A stretch of DNA of 64,000 nt from Lysobacterales bacterium. GTDB lineage: Bacteria > Pseudomonadota > Gammaproteobacteria > Xanthomonadales > SZUA-36. Where the stretch lies: assembly GCA_029859645.1 (NCBI GenBank), contig JAOUCS010000002.1, positions 1-64,000 on the forward strand, read 5' to 3'. The translations under genes and the position numbers were made by a program. The number at the start of each line of letters is the position of its first letter. Position 1 is the stretch's first letter. The notes under the pieces were generated by a model. The model did no database searches. It was not told the DNA's origin and was given only the letters and a program-made list of their open reading frames with translations. This document shows positions 46,030 through 55,528 of this stretch, in pieces.

Positions 46030-47739
46030 ATGCGATTTGAACTGAAAGACAGCAGGCGGCTAACCGGTTCCAACCTGTATTGGGAACGCCCCAGCGCCAT
46101 CATCGATGTTGCCATCGACGGATCACCTCAGGAAATCATAGCCGCCTGGGAAAAAGCGGTTCGGCAGCTGCTCGACCCGGTCGGCTATTCTGAGCAGGCC
46201 AGCTGTTATCGCGTGTATGACGGTGGCGCAAGCCTGCTGATCTCAGCACCGATTGATGTGTTGTACTCCATGTGTGAATTGAACGAGACAGCCTGGGCTA
46301 CAGCCGTTGCTGCACAGACAGGCGACAGCCCACCGGACCCGCTGGAAGAAATACCAAGGCTGGTGCGCCTGTTTGATGAGGAACGTAATCCGTCCCTGTT
46401 GGCCTTGCAGGCTGCCGCGCATCGACACGCCGTGCCCTTTCTCTGGGATGACGACGAGGTCTCGCTGGGTTACGGTCGGTCTGTCCGGATCTGGTCGCCC
46501 AATAACCTGCCTGCTCCCTATGAGATCGATTGGTCGGACTTTGAAAGCATACCGCTGGCGATGGTAACGGGAACCAATGGCAAATCCACCACCGTTCGAA
46601 TGACGGCCGCGATCATGACGGCAGCGGGCTATAACGCGGGTCTCACTTCTACCGATTTCATACGGGTCGGTGAACGGGTGATTGATACCGGAGATTACTC
46701 GGGTACCGGCGGGGCCCGCATGCTGATGCGCCAGAAAGATGTTGAGATGGCGGTACTGGAAGTAGCGCGAGGTGGTTTATTGCGCCGCGGGCTAGGCGTG
46801 GAAAGGGCCGATGTGGCCGTTGTTACCAACGTTGCCGCCGACCATCTGGGCGACTATGGCATCAACTCGGTGCCTGAATTGATTCCGGCCAAGTTCATTG
46901 TCAGCAAAGCCCTGCACGGCAAAGCCCCGCTGGTGGTGAATGCGGATGACGAGGGTGTCGTTGAGTATGCTTCGATTCTTGACAAGGTAAAAATCTGGTT
47001 CAGCCTGGATTCTGAAAACCCTGTGCTCCTGGCAGCGAGGAGCGCCGGAGGCGCAGTCTGTTATTTGGATAACGGCTGGATCATGTTTGCGAACGGCGCT
47101 GATGCCCGACAGCTGGCGAACGTTGACGAGATTCCTGCCACCTTGAGTGGCAGGGTGCGATACAACATCTCCAACGCCATGGCGGCATGCTGTATCGCAC
47201 TGTCATTGGGTTTGCCAGACAAAGCCATTCGCAACGGCCTGGCGGTCTTCCGGGGTGACGAGCATGATAACCCGGGGCGGGGTAACTGGTTCGAGCATGA
47301 AACGGATGGTGGAACGATTAATATCCTGGTGGATTTTGCGCATAACGAACATGGTATGAATGCGTTGGCAGACGCCATCAGGCAGGTACCGGCAGAGCGG
47401 ATTATCCTGTTGATGGGTCAGGCCGGTGACCGGCCGGACAAAGACATCGCGGACCTGGTCAGAGCCGCCTGCAGTGTCCGGCCGGGCCAGTTGCTGGTGG
47501 CCGAGCTGCCGGGTTACGAGCGGGGCCGATCGACCGGTGAAGTGCCCGAACTGATTCGGCAGGAAGCCATTCGCTCTGGCATACCTGCAGATGTCATCGA
47601 GTTGTTTCCAGCCCCGCGCGAGGCTACATCCGAGGCGCTTGACCGTGCAAGGCCGGGTGATTTGATCGTGTTGCTGGCGTTGACACAAAGGGCGGAAGCC
47701 CTGGCGCTGGTGCATGAATTTCTTGAGGACCGGGCCTGA
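46030..47739 (+). CDS. CphA paralogue lacking the ATP-grasp domain (CphA'-like Mur ligase)
   Basis: 569 residues. The C-terminal two thirds are a Mur-ligase domain closely resembling that of CphA: G181[10 protein letters not shown], [47 protein letters not shown]. The N-terminal 175 residues are a diverged CphA-type N domain; the segment [21 protein letters not shown] corresponds to IPFLRLNKYSLVQFGHGKYQ in CphA, and then the Mur domain begins, so the ATP-grasp domain is missing. Paralogues like this beside cphA have been noted in other proteobacteria (called CphA'). It may add one amino acid only, or modify the polymer; activity is not known to me. Four bases before tdk. Confidence 0.85.
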   Translation: MRFELKDSRRLTGSNLYWERPSAIIDVAIDGSPQEIIAAWEKAVRQLLDPVGYSEQASCYRVYDGGASLLISAPIDVLYSMCELNETAWATAVAAQTGDSPPDPLEEIPRLVRLFDEERNPSLLALQAAAHRHAVPFLWDDDEVSLGYGRSVRIWSPNNLPAPYEIDWSDFESIPLAMVTGTNGKSTTVRMTAAIMTAAGYNAGLTSTDFIRVGERVIDTGDYSGTGGARMLMRQKDVEMAVLEVARGGLLRRGLGVERADVAVVTNVAADHLGDYGINSVPELIPAKFIVSKALHGKAPLVVNADDEGVVEYASILDKVKIWFSLDSENPVLLAARSAGGAVCYLDNGWIMFANGADARQLANVDEIPATLSGRVRYNISNAMAACCIALSLGLPDKAIRNGLAVFRGDEHDNPGRGNWFEHETDGGTINILVDFAHNEHGMNALADAIRQVPAERIILLMGQAGDRPDKDIADLVRAACSVRPGQLLVAELPGYERGRSTGEVPELIRQEAIRSGIPADVIELFPAPREATSEALDRARPGDLIVLLALTQRAEALALVHEFLEDRA

Positions 47740-47743
47740 GATC

Positions 47744-48400
47744 ATGGCCAAGCTGTACTTTTATTATTCGGCCATGAACGCCGGCAAGACCACTCTCCTG
47801 CTGCAGTCTGCCCACAACTACCGCGAACGCGGCATGAACGCTTTGTTATTCACGCCAGCGATGGATGATCGCTACCAGGTTGGAGTGATCAAATCCCGCA
47901 TCGGTCTGGAAGCAGATGCAGTCGCGTTCAAAGTAGACGACGATCTGTTTGAATTCGTCAAGCAGGAACTCGAGGAGCGCAATGTTCATTGCGTGCTGGT
48001 GGATGAATCACAGTTCCTGACCCGCGACCAGGTCTTTGAGCTGACGGAAGTCGTAGACCGACTGTCGATACCGGTACTGTGTTTTGGCCTGCGGACAGAT
48101 TTTCAGGGCGAGCTGTTTGAAGGCAGCCGCTACCTGCTGGCCTGGGCCGATCAGCTGGAAGAACTGAAAACCATCTGCCATACAGGCACGAAGGCGACCA
48201 TGGTCGTGCGCGTCGATGATGAAGGTTATGCGCTTCGCGAGGGTTCACAGGTTCAGATTGGCGGGAATGAACGATATGTCTCCGTCAGCAGAAAGGAATT
48301 CAAGAATGTCTTTTTTGCGGGCAAAAAGATCCGCATGGTCGATCCGTTTGAAAGCTCGGGGGACGGAGATTCTGAGCCGATGGAAGAGCTGCTAAAATAG
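47744..48400 (+). CDS. tdk: Thymidine kinase, zinc site lost
   Basis: 218 residues. Salvages thymidine to dTMP with ATP. Strong match to E. coli Tdk: [20 protein letters not shown] (P-loop), [34 protein letters not shown] and [11 protein letters not shown]. The structural zinc cluster is gone: only C145 of the four E. coli ligands remains; the others are T147, S182 and E185. The C-terminus is also diverged (acidic tail). ATG at 47744 chosen over an upstream frame extension inside cphA'. It is last in the cyanophycin gene run, perhaps only by read-through. Confidence 0.93.
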   Translation: MAKLYFYYSAMNAGKTTLLLQSAHNYRERGMNALLFTPAMDDRYQVGVIKSRIGLEADAVAFKVDDDLFEFVKQELEERNVHCVLVDESQFLTRDQVFELTEVVDRLSIPVLCFGLRTDFQGELFEGSRYLLAWADQLEELKTICHTGTKATMVVRVDDEGYALREGSQVQIGGNERYVSVSRKEFKNVFFAGKKIRMVDPFESSGDGDSEPMEELLK

Positions 48401-48430
48401 CGCGTACTGGAAACCCGGAATACCATCGAC

Positions 48431-48631
48431 ATGCGGTTCCTCATCGTCCTTATCATCATTGCATTACTCGCGTTCAAATTCTGGCCGGAACAACCCATAC
48501 CAACAGCAGAAGAGAGCTTCATCGGTCCTCAAATCGAGTCATTGAAAAAGGCGGAACAGGTTGAAGACCAGTACATGGAAGCCCTGGACCGGGCGAATCA
48601 ACAGATCGAAAAAGACTCGGATGGTGGCTGA
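48431..48631 (+). CDS. Small single-pass membrane protein, unknown
   Basis: 66 residues. One transmembrane helix (MRFLIVLIIIALLAFKFWPE) is followed by a short acidic or coiled-coil tail (SFIGPQIESLKKAEQVEDQY MEALDRANQQIEKDSDGG). I do not recognise a family. It is 30 bases downstream of tdk in the same direction and converges on mutM. Its bitopic helix plus charged tail looks like a genuine small protein rather than a chance frame. Confidence 0.6.
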   Translation: MRFLIVLIIIALLAFKFWPEQPIPTAEESFIGPQIESLKKAEQVEDQYMEALDRANQQIEKDSDGG

Positions 48632-48649
48632 CGGCCGGTCGCTGGCATC

Positions 48650-49465
48650 TCAGCGCTGACACACGGCACAGTAATAACTCGATCGCTGGCCAATGACTTT
48701 TCTTTTCAAGGGCGCCTGGCATTGAAAGCATGGTTGCCCCGCTCTTTCGTAAACCAGCAGTTCCTGGGCGAAATAGCCGGGCTTGCCATCTGAATTGAGG
48801 AAGTCCCTCAGCGTGGTGCCGCCGTGACGGATAGCTCGGCTCAGCACATCCTGAATCGCTGCCGCCAGCGCCTCGTAGCGAGCGATTGAAATGCGCCCGG
48901 CAGCACGCCGGGGGTGGATACCGGCCATGAACAGCGCCTCCGAAGCGTAAATATTGCCAACACCCACGACGATTTTTCCATCCATGATGAAATTTTTGAC
49001 CGGCCCTTTCCGGCCCCTGGAGTTTTTCCACAGGTGAGCACCGGAAAACTCTGCAGACAGGGGCTCCGGCCCCAGGTGTCGCAACAAGGGATGGTTTTCA
49101 GCGGGTTCGGTCCACCAGGCAAAAGCGCCGAATCGGCGCGGATCATTGAAGCGAACACATTTTCCGGTTTCGAGCAGCAGGTCAAAATGATCGTGTTTGA
49201 GCGGTGCTTCATGTGCATCACAGATGCGCAGGGAGCCGGACATGCCCAGGTGAATCAGCAGGCCGCCTGATGCCTGTACACCGATCAGCAGGTACTTGGC
49301 GCGCCGCCGGCAATGGCTTACGCGTTGACCCTCGGCTTGCAATACGTCGTCCGTCACGGGCCAGCGCAAACTGCGATTGCGCAATATCACTTGCTGGATG
49401 ACGTGGCCGGACAGGGTGGGCTCGACGCCTCGCAGCGTGGTTTCGACTTCTGGCAGCTCAGGCAT
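48650..49465 (-). CDS. mutM: Formamidopyrimidine-DNA glycosylase
   Basis: 271 residues. Removes 8-oxoguanine and opened purines from DNA. Mature N-terminus MPELPEVETTLRGV with the catalytic Pro2/Glu3. Also seen: HLGMSGSLRI, FNDPRRFGAFAWW, VGVGNIYASEALFMAGIHPRR, and a C-terminal zinc finger CFQC...YYCAVC with QR at the end. The frame is open 17 codons upstream, but the family start is at 49465. Nothing odd otherwise. Confidence 0.97.
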   Translation of the reverse strand: MPELPEVETTLRGVEPTLSGHVIQQVILRNRSLRWPVTDDVLQAEGQRVSHCRRRAKYLLIGVQASGGLLIHLGMSGSLRICDAHEAPLKHDHFDLLLETGKCVRFNDPRRFGAFAWWTEPAENHPLLRHLGPEPLSAEFSGAHLWKNSRGRKGPVKNFIMDGKIVVGVGNIYASEALFMAGIHPRRAAGRISIARYEALAAAIQDVLSRAIRHGGTTLRDFLNSDGKPGYFAQELLVYERAGQPCFQCQAPLKRKVIGQRSSYYCAVCQR

Positions 49466-49578
49466 TGGTAAGGCTGCGCTTCCCTGCTCCGGCAACTTTG
49501 CTGTCGAAGGCGGCACTCAGTTGCGCTGATGGCATCAGCCGCTGACTTCGCCAATCGGCTATATAGAGCGGCGTAAAC

Positions 49579-49603
49579 AAAAAAACCCGCCGTGATGGCG
49601 GGT
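49579..49603 (-). terminator. Terminator of rpmB-rpmG
   Basis: Stem ACCCGCC (49585-49591) with GGCGGGT (49597-49603), loop GTGAT, and a run of seven A at 49579-49585 that becomes U on the minus-strand transcript. It lies 26 bases after the rpmG stop. Confidence 0.85.
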
Positions 49604-49628
49604 TCAGTAGTTTGACAAGAAACATTTG

Positions 49629-49796
49629 TTATTTGATCTTTGCTTCTTTGTACATCACATGCTTGCGAACGACGGGATCGTACTTTTTGATCTCCATCTT
49701 TCCCGGGGTGTTCTTCTTGTTTTTGTCGGTGGTATAGAAGTGTCCGGTACCCGCTGATGAAACCAGGCGGATTTTATCTCTTGCGCTCTTGGCCAT
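49629..49796 (-). CDS. rpmG: 50S ribosomal protein L33
   Basis: 55 residues beginning [20 protein letters not shown] and ending MYKEAKIK, the standard L33 of gammaproteobacteria. The cysteine pairs found in zinc-binding L33 forms are absent (zinc-free C- type). It sits 15 bases downstream of rpmB, the usual arrangement. Confidence 0.96.
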   Translation of the reverse strand: MAKSARDKIRLVSSAGTGHFYTTDKNKKNTPGKMEIKKYDPVVRKHVMYKEAKIK

Positions 49797-49811
49797 TGTT
49801 CAAATCCTCCT

Positions 49812-50048
49812 TTATACCTTTTCGCCGCGTGACCGCAGGTCAGCGAGGACAACATCGATGCCTTTCTTGTCGATGATGCGCAGCCCCTTCGTGGATACGC
49901 GAAGTTTCACCCAACGATTTTCACTTTCCACCCAGAACCGGTGGCTGTGAAGGTTAGGCAGAAAACGTCGCTTGCTCTTGATGTTCGAGTGCGACACGTT
50001 GTTTCCGGTTATAGGTCTTTTTCCGGTGACCTGGCAAACTCGTGACAT
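49812..50048 (-). CDS. rpmB: 50S ribosomal protein L28
   Basis: 78 residues. Family sequence throughout: [52 protein letters not shown]. The N-terminal cysteine is single rather than the CxxC pair, so this is the zinc-free form. Upstream partner of rpmG; divergent-free, with radC next on the same strand 94 bases upstream. Confidence 0.97.
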   Translation of the reverse strand: MSRVCQVTGKRPITGNNVSHSNIKSKRRFLPNLHSHRFWVESENRWVKLRVSTKGLRIIDKKGIDVVLADLRSRGEKV

Positions 50049-50142
50049 GGGGCTTCCCGTAAAAACGTTGCAAAAATCAGCCGCACTTTATAACCCATGG
50101 CGAATGAATATGCAAGCAACTTGTAGCATATCACGCCGCGGG

Positions 50143-50799
50143 TCAGAGCATTCCGCGGGCGGCCATTGAGACCGGCGTACCATCGCCCACGACGAAATGA
50201 TCCAGCAGCCGGATATCCAGCAATGCAAGCGCATCCTTGAGGCGCCGGGTGATGGCCTGGTCCGCCAGGCTGGGTTCGCTGATGCCCGAGGGGTGGTTGT
50301 GCGCCACGATAAGAGCGGCGGCGCCATGGCGCAGCGCTTTCTCAGCGACCACGCGCGGGTATACCGTAGCGCCGTCAATGGTGCCGTAAAATAACTCTTC
50401 AAATGCGATGACGCGATGGCGCGTGTCGAGAAAGAGGCAGGCAAACACTTCGTTTGGATGGTCTCGAAGAACGCTTTTCAGGTACTGTTCGGTGACTTCC
50501 GGGCTTTCCATCGGTCCGCTCCTGATCAGTGATTCACGCAGATGGCGCCGTGCCAATTCGAGCACGGCCAGCAATTTTGCCGATTTGGCCGGCCCGAGGC
50601 CCTGCTGGTGCTCAAGGTCCCTGCGACCGGCCTGCAACAATCCCCGCAGGCCTCCAAATACGCGCAACAGCCGGTCGGCCAGCTCAATAACCGGGATTTT
50701 TTCGGTGCCGGTACCCAGAAACAGGGCCAGCAGTTCGACATCAGTCAACGAAGACAGGCCACTTTTTGCCAATTTTTCGCGAGGCAGGATGCTGCTCAT
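50143..50799 (-). CDS. radC: RadC family (JAB/MPN domain) protein
   Basis: 218 residues. N-terminal helix-hairpin-helix region (PREKLAKSGLSSLTDVELLALFLGTGTEKIPVIELA) and a C-terminal MPN/JAB metal-binding domain with the E...HxH...SxxD pattern, EELFYGTIDGATVYPRVV then AHNHPSGISEPSLAD. Usually annotated as a DNA repair protein, although the repair role is disputed. The frame extends far upstream, but ATG at 50799 is the family start. Divergent from coaBC. Confidence 0.93.
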   Translation of the reverse strand: MSSILPREKLAKSGLSSLTDVELLALFLGTGTEKIPVIELADRLLRVFGGLRGLLQAGRRDLEHQQGLGPAKSAKLLAVLELARRHLRESLIRSGPMESPEVTEQYLKSVLRDHPNEVFACLFLDTRHRVIAFEELFYGTIDGATVYPRVVAEKALRHGAAALIVAHNHPSGISEPSLADQAITRRLKDALALLDIRLLDHFVVGDGTPVSMAARGML

Positions 50800-50897
50800 G
50801 ACATAATTATCAGGTTGTAGTCTTGCTGCGGTTACGGAAAAATCACCCGAGGAGATGTAAGCTAATAGCCTTGGAAAATCTCCTGGAGTGCGATGCA

Positions 50898-52136
50898 ATG
50901 AGCGGCAAACGAATAGTGCTGGGTGTGACCGGCGGAATTGCCGCCTACAAAGCGGTAGAGCTTGTACGGCGACTCCGGGAAACCGGTGCGGAAGTACGGG
51001 TCGTGATGACCACGGGGGCAAGGGCCTTTGTGACGCCGCTGACTTTTCAGGCGGTTTCAGGTCAACCGGTTCACACGGAACTGCTCGATGAATCTGCCGA
51101 GGCTGGCATGGGACACATAGAGCTTGCGCGGTGGGCTGACCAGGTGGTGGTTGCACCGGCCACGGCTCACTTCATGGCCCAGCTTGCCCACGGACTCGCA
51201 CCGGACCTGCTTTCGACGCTCTGCCTGGCGTCGGCCGCGCCGGTACTGTTGGCGCCGGCAATGAATCAACAGATGTGGGACAATCCGGCCACCCGGGCCA
51301 ACTGTCAAGTCCTCAGTGATCGCGGTATCACGCTGGCGGGACCAGCGAGCGGCAGCCAGGCCTGCGGCGACACGGGGCCCGGCCGAATGCTGGAGCCCAT
51401 TGAAATAGTGCAACGGCTCGGCGTGTCCGGGACAGGTTGCTTGCAGGGCCGTGTCGTGGTCGTGACCGCCGGCCCCACTTTTGAAGATATTGATCCTGTG
51501 CGATTTATTGGCAACCGCTCCTCGGGCAAAATGGGGTTTGCCGTGGCTGAAGCTGCGTTAGCTGCCGGCGCCAGGGTCCATTTGGTGGCGGGACCTGTCA
51601 ATCTCCGAACGCCTGCCGGGGTGGAACGGGCCGATGTTCGTGGCGCGGTTGAAATGCGCGACGTCGCGCTGGCTCTTGCGGCTGGAGCAGACCTTTTTAT
51701 CAGCGTTGCCGCGGTCGCTGACTATACGCCGGCTAAACCTGAGCGACAGAAAATTAAAAAAGGCCCGCCGCGGCAAACATTGGACCTGGAAAGCACCCCT
51801 GATATCGTTGCGGAAGTTGCGGCCATGGAAGAGGGCCCGCTGACGGTCGGGTTTGCTGCTGAAACCGAAAACCTGAGACAGCATGCCCGGGATAAGCTTT
51901 CACGCAAAAGGCTTGATATGATTGCAGCCAACCGGGTGGGGCTGGATGGTTCCGGTTTTGAAAGTGAAATGAATGAAATAGTGATCCTGACACCCGAAGG
52001 TGAGACAGACCTGGGAAAAGGAAACAAGCGAGATCTCGCACGCCTGCTGGTCGAAGAAGCTGCCAGGAGGCTCAAAGGAAAGGACGACATTGAAAGCTGT
52101 ACAGCTCAAAATACTCGACCCGCGACTCGGAACTGA
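50898..52136 (+). CDS. coaBC: Bifunctional phosphopantothenoylcysteine decarboxylase/synthase
   Basis: 412 residues. Two steps of coenzyme A synthesis. The N-terminal flavoprotein CoaC half has [20 protein letters not shown], the catalytic histidine in [11 protein letters not shown] and [15 protein letters not shown]. The CoaB half has [29 protein letters not shown], a KIKKG motif and [12 protein letters not shown]. Start ATG at 50898 follows GGAG (50885-50888). The 3' end overlaps dut by 47 bases in another frame. Confidence 0.96.
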   Translation: MSGKRIVLGVTGGIAAYKAVELVRRLRETGAEVRVVMTTGARAFVTPLTFQAVSGQPVHTELLDESAEAGMGHIELARWADQVVVAPATAHFMAQLAHGLAPDLLSTLCLASAAPVLLAPAMNQQMWDNPATRANCQVLSDRGITLAGPASGSQACGDTGPGRMLEPIEIVQRLGVSGTGCLQGRVVVVTAGPTFEDIDPVRFIGNRSSGKMGFAVAEAALAAGARVHLVAGPVNLRTPAGVERADVRGAVEMRDVALALAAGADLFISVAAVADYTPAKPERQKIKKGPPRQTLDLESTPDIVAEVAAMEEGPLTVGFAAETENLRQHARDKLSRKRLDMIAANRVGLDGSGFESEMNEIVILTPEGETDLGKGNKRDLARLLVEEAARRLKGKDDIESCTAQNTRPATRN

Positions 52137-52545
52137 GTTCCCCCTCCCGGACTATGCGACTGATGGGTCTGCGGGCATGGATCTGAGGGCCTGCCTTGAT
52201 GAGACCATCGAGATCGCCCCGCGTGAAACACGGCTGGTTCCAACCGGTTTTGCGATGCACATGAAAGATTCCGGTCTCGCAGCGGTGCTTCTGCCCCGGT
52301 CCGGTCTCGGCCACAAACATGGCATTGTGCTCGGAAACCTGGTTGGCCTGATCGACAGTGATTACCAGGGGCAGGTGTTCGTCTCCTGCTGGAACCGGTC
52401 CGAGTCGCCGTTTGTCATAGAGCCTGGAGCGCGCATCGCACAGATGGTTTTCGTGCCGGTGGTCCAGGCACAATGGAATATCGTGGACGATTTCGACACT
52501 TCAGACCGCGGTGGCGGCGGATTCGGCCACACAGGACAATCGTAA
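52090..52545 (+). CDS. dut: Deoxyuridine 5'-triphosphate nucleotidohydrolase
   Basis: 151 residues, same length as E. coli Dut. Splits dUTP to dUMP and PPi. All five dUTPase motifs are visible: [51 protein letters not shown] and the C-terminal [12 protein letters not shown] arm. Start is TTG at 52090 with AGGA just before it, inside the end of coaBC; the frame further upstream is coaBC in another frame and is rejected. Confidence 0.95.
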   Translation: MKAVQLKILDPRLGTEFPLPDYATDGSAGMDLRACLDETIEIAPRETRLVPTGFAMHMKDSGLAAVLLPRSGLGHKHGIVLGNLVGLIDSDYQGQVFVSCWNRSESPFVIEPGARIAQMVFVPVVQAQWNIVDDFDTSDRGGGGFGHTGQS

Positions 52546-52558
52546 AGGACTGCGATCT

Positions 52559-55057
52559 ATGAATCTTACAGAAAAACTGGGGGGATTGACCCGCATTTCG
52601 ACCCAAAAGCGAGTCAGCAATGTGTTGATCCTGGCGCTTGGATTGCTTGGACTGATGATCATAGGTACGGCTATTTGGCTGTCGTTCACCGATTGGCGTC
52701 ATTCAGGTCTCAGATCCAGTGCAGAATCCGAAAGCCGGCAGGCCATCGAAGACCTGGCTGTTCCGGTCAAGTCACTCAAGCGGATCATGAATGATGAACA
52801 GGTGCAAATCCTGGCGCTGCGCGCTCTGAAAGATGAGCATAAGCTGGCTGATCTGAGAGCATACCTGGGAGGGCGACTCACCGAGCTGGCGGATGTTCAG
52901 GTTTTCGGATCGGACCTTTCTGCAGTCAGGCCGGCGGAACTGGGTCCGAACGGTTATGCCCTGTTTGAACTGCTTTCATCGACGCTGGAAAATAACCAGG
53001 GATTGATGCAGATACACAATGTGCTGCAACCGCCCAGGCTGTTTGACGCAGCCGTCATCAATCAGGAGGGTGAAGCAAAGGGTGTGATCGTGTTGGCCCT
53101 GGAACCTGTATACCTGCTGAAAGGATTCAACCCCGAGATCGGGTCGGTCGGCATCATCAGGCTGACGCAAAACAATGGGAGGCAACCTGCGAGCCTGCTT
53201 GCGGAATGGGGTGACCCTGATTTACTTGGGGAAGTACCGACTAAAACCCTGATAGCCGGCACCCTGTTCAGGCTCGAGACCCCCTTACAGATGCATGTCG
53301 GGCTGATTGGGACCGGTATGGCGTTATTGATCATTGTTGCGGGCCTGTTTTGCCTGCTGGCATCCGGACTGCTTTATCGCAGTAACAAAAAGTGGCTGCA
53401 GGAAGACGCCGGTAACGGGACCAAGACCCGCTCCATGGTGGAACCCCCTGTCGTAACGGCTGAGGCGCAGCCTGAGCCCCGTCCTGAACCCGCGCCCCTC
53501 AGGCCGACGCCTGAACCGGAAGAAAAGATTGCGGATCCAGCTCAGCAGCGAGCGAAACCTGAACCGGCGGACGAGGACTTTGCCGAGCAGGCATCCGATC
53601 CAGAGATTGATGTCCCGCCGCCGATGCGGCTTCAATACGATATTGCCGAGAGAAGAAAATTGAGAGAGGCCAAACACACCCCCGTCGAACTGACGCCGGA
53701 AATCTTTCGTGCCTATGATATCCGCGGCGTGATTGACAAGACACTGGATTCGGGCATCGCAAAAAATGTCGGCCAGGTCGTCGGCACGCTCGCACTTGAA
53801 AAAAATGCTGGCCCCGTGGTAGTGGCGCGTGACGGCAGGCTGTCGGGGCCGTACTTGATGGAAGGAATGATCGAAGGCATCGTTTCCACCGGCTGCGATG
53901 TGCTGGACATCGGTGCGGTGCCGACCGGGGTTCTCTATTACGCTGCCCATGAAATGGCCGCCGGCTCCGGCGTGATGATCACCGGTAGCCACAATCCTCC
54001 TGATTATAACGGTTTCAAGATCATGATCGCCGGCGATACCTTATACGGCGACGCGATCAGTGCTTTTTACGAACGAATCCGGGTGCGTGATCTGAAAATT
54101 GGCGAGGGCGAGGTCAGGCGGCAGGACGTCGTTCCGGATTACATCAAGCGGATTGCTGACGACGTCTCGGTGGAACGCGAGCTTAAAGTCGTTATTGACT
54201 GTGGCAACGGCATCGGTGCAGTGTGCGCTGCCGACGCGTTGCGTGCCCTGGGAGTGGAAGTTTTGCCTTTGTTCGATGAAGTAGACGGCACATTTCCGAA
54301 TCACCACCCTGACCCAAGTGACCCGGAGAACCTGGTGGACCTGATTGAATCAGTTCGCTTGATGGATGCAGACCTGGGTCTGGCTTTTGATGGCGATGCC
54401 GACCGGCTGGGAGTGGTTACACTGGCCGGTAATATCATCTATCCCGACCGGGTGATGATGTTGCTGGCATTGGATGTTTTGGATAGAAATCCGGGAGCGA
54501 CCATCATTTACGATGTGAAATGCACCAGTCACCTGCCCAGGGTCATCAAGGAGGCTGGCGGTAATCCGGTCATGTACAAGACCGGTCATTCTCTGATCAA
54601 GGCCAGGATGAAGGAAATCGGATCGCCGTTCGCCGGTGAAATGAGTGGGCATTTCTTCTTTGGCGAACGCTGGTATGGCGTCGACGATGGAATCTATGCC
54701 GCGGCCAGGCTACTGGAAATCCTGGGCAGCACCGAGGCCCCGCCGGAAGCGATACTCAACGCATTGCCGACCAGTTTCAGCACGCCGGAACTGAAGGTGC
54801 AGATGAAGGAGGGCGAAAACCATGCCTTTGTCGAGGCGTTCAAGCAATCTGCCCAGTTCGAAGGGGCGAACATCAGCACCATCGACGGGCTCAGGGCCGA
54901 TTTTGATGATGGCTGGGGGCTGGTCCGGGCTTCCAATACCACACCCATCCTGGTGGTGCGTTTCGATGCCGAGACCGAGGAAGCGCTGGTCCGCATCAAG
55001 GCCGCCTTCCGGTCCAAAATGCTGGAAGTCAATCCGTCACTTGAACTCAATTTTTAA
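52559..55057 (+). CDS. algC: Phosphomannomutase/phosphoglucomutase with membrane-anchored N-terminal sensor-like region
   Basis: 832 residues. The C-terminal 460 residues form a complete alpha-phosphohexomutase: FRAYDIRGVIDKTL, the phosphoserine S477 in MITGSHNPPDYNGFKIM, DGDADRLGVV (metal) and GEMSGHFFFGERWYG (sugar). It makes mannose-1-P or glucose-1-P for surface polysaccharides. Residues 1-370 hold one transmembrane helix (about 24-44), about 200 extracytoplasmic residues, a second helix (about 258-280) and a proline/glutamate-rich cytosolic linker. The ATG at 52559 follows AAGGA. Long AlgC forms like this occur in some gammaproteobacteria. The argB gene that often follows in Pseudomonas is absent. 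Confidence 0.9.
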   Translation: MNLTEKLGGLTRISTQKRVSNVLILALGLLGLMIIGTAIWLSFTDWRHSGLRSSAESESRQAIEDLAVPVKSLKRIMNDEQVQILALRALKDEHKLADLRAYLGGRLTELADVQVFGSDLSAVRPAELGPNGYALFELLSSTLENNQGLMQIHNVLQPPRLFDAAVINQEGEAKGVIVLALEPVYLLKGFNPEIGSVGIIRLTQNNGRQPASLLAEWGDPDLLGEVPTKTLIAGTLFRLETPLQMHVGLIGTGMALLIIVAGLFCLLASGLLYRSNKKWLQEDAGNGTKTRSMVEPPVVTAEAQPEPRPEPAPLRPTPEPEEKIADPAQQRAKPEPADEDFAEQASDPEIDVPPPMRLQYDIAERRKLREAKHTPVELTPEIFRAYDIRGVIDKTLDSGIAKNVGQVVGTLALEKNAGPVVVARDGRLSGPYLMEGMIEGIVSTGCDVLDIGAVPTGVLYYAAHEMAAGSGVMITGSHNPPDYNGFKIMIAGDTLYGDAISAFYERIRVRDLKIGEGEVRRQDVVPDYIKRIADDVSVERELKVVIDCGNGIGAVCAADALRALGVEVLPLFDEVDGTFPNHHPDPSDPENLVDLIESVRLMDADLGLAFDGDADRLGVVTLAGNIIYPDRVMMLLALDVLDRNPGATIIYDVKCTSHLPRVIKEAGGNPVMYKTGHSLIKARMKEIGSPFAGEMSGHFFFGERWYGVDDGIYAAARLLEILGSTEAPPEAILNALPTSFSTPELKVQMKEGENHAFVEAFKQSAQFEGANISTIDGLRADFDDGWGLVRASNTTPILVVRFDAETEEALVRIKAAFRSKMLEVNPSLELNF

Positions 55058-55088
55058 CCGAATGTCATCCGGAGCGAGTAATTGCCCT

Positions 55089-55520
55089 ATGAAACTGCAG
55101 CGCTATTGCCACATTTTTATCACCTGTCTTCTGATAGCCTCTTTACCGGTCCACGCGGAAGGTATCCCCGTTGAACCCGGTCTCTGGAAAATGACTTCCA
55201 CGGTAACCATGCCCATGCTGCCTCAGCCCCGCGTTACGACGATGACCGAATGCATGACCAAGTCCGAGATATCGATGGACGAGGTAGGGGGCGGGGACAT
55301 GGACCCCAATTGCAGTTTCGAGATGTCACAAGTGGACGGTAATACCATGAAGTGGACGGTTGACTGTCCCGTCGAGGGTGGCACATCGCACGGCGAATGG
55401 CAGGCCACATCCGGGGGCGATACGGTGACCGGTGAAGGCCTGCTGACGGTTTCTTTCCAGGGCCAGTCGATGGACATGACCATGTCCTGGCAGGGCGAAC
55501 GCATCGGCGAGTGCCCCTGA
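55089..55520 (+). CDS. DUF3617 family periplasmic protein
   Basis: 143 residues. Signal peptide (MKLQRYCHIFITCLLIASLP VHA) followed by the DUF3617 pattern: PGLWKMTSTVTMPMLPQPRV TTMTECMTKSEI, CSFEMSQVDGNTMKWTVDCP and GEGLLTVSFQGQSMDMTMSW. The paired cysteines and T-x-x-x-C pattern are conserved in this family of small secreted proteins of unknown function. It is 31 bases after algC and converges on gshA. Confidence 0.85.
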   Translation: MKLQRYCHIFITCLLIASLPVHAEGIPVEPGLWKMTSTVTMPMLPQPRVTTMTECMTKSEISMDEVGGGDMDPNCSFEMSQVDGNTMKWTVDCPVEGGTSHGEWQATSGGDTVTGEGLLTVSFQGQSMDMTMSWQGERIGECP

Positions 55521-55528
55521 AGCCTGAG

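Noticed and set aside
53324-53992. Open frame of 222 codons on the minus strand within algC
   Set aside because: The plus strand carries the AlgC linker and catalytic regions; nothing recognisable on the minus strand.
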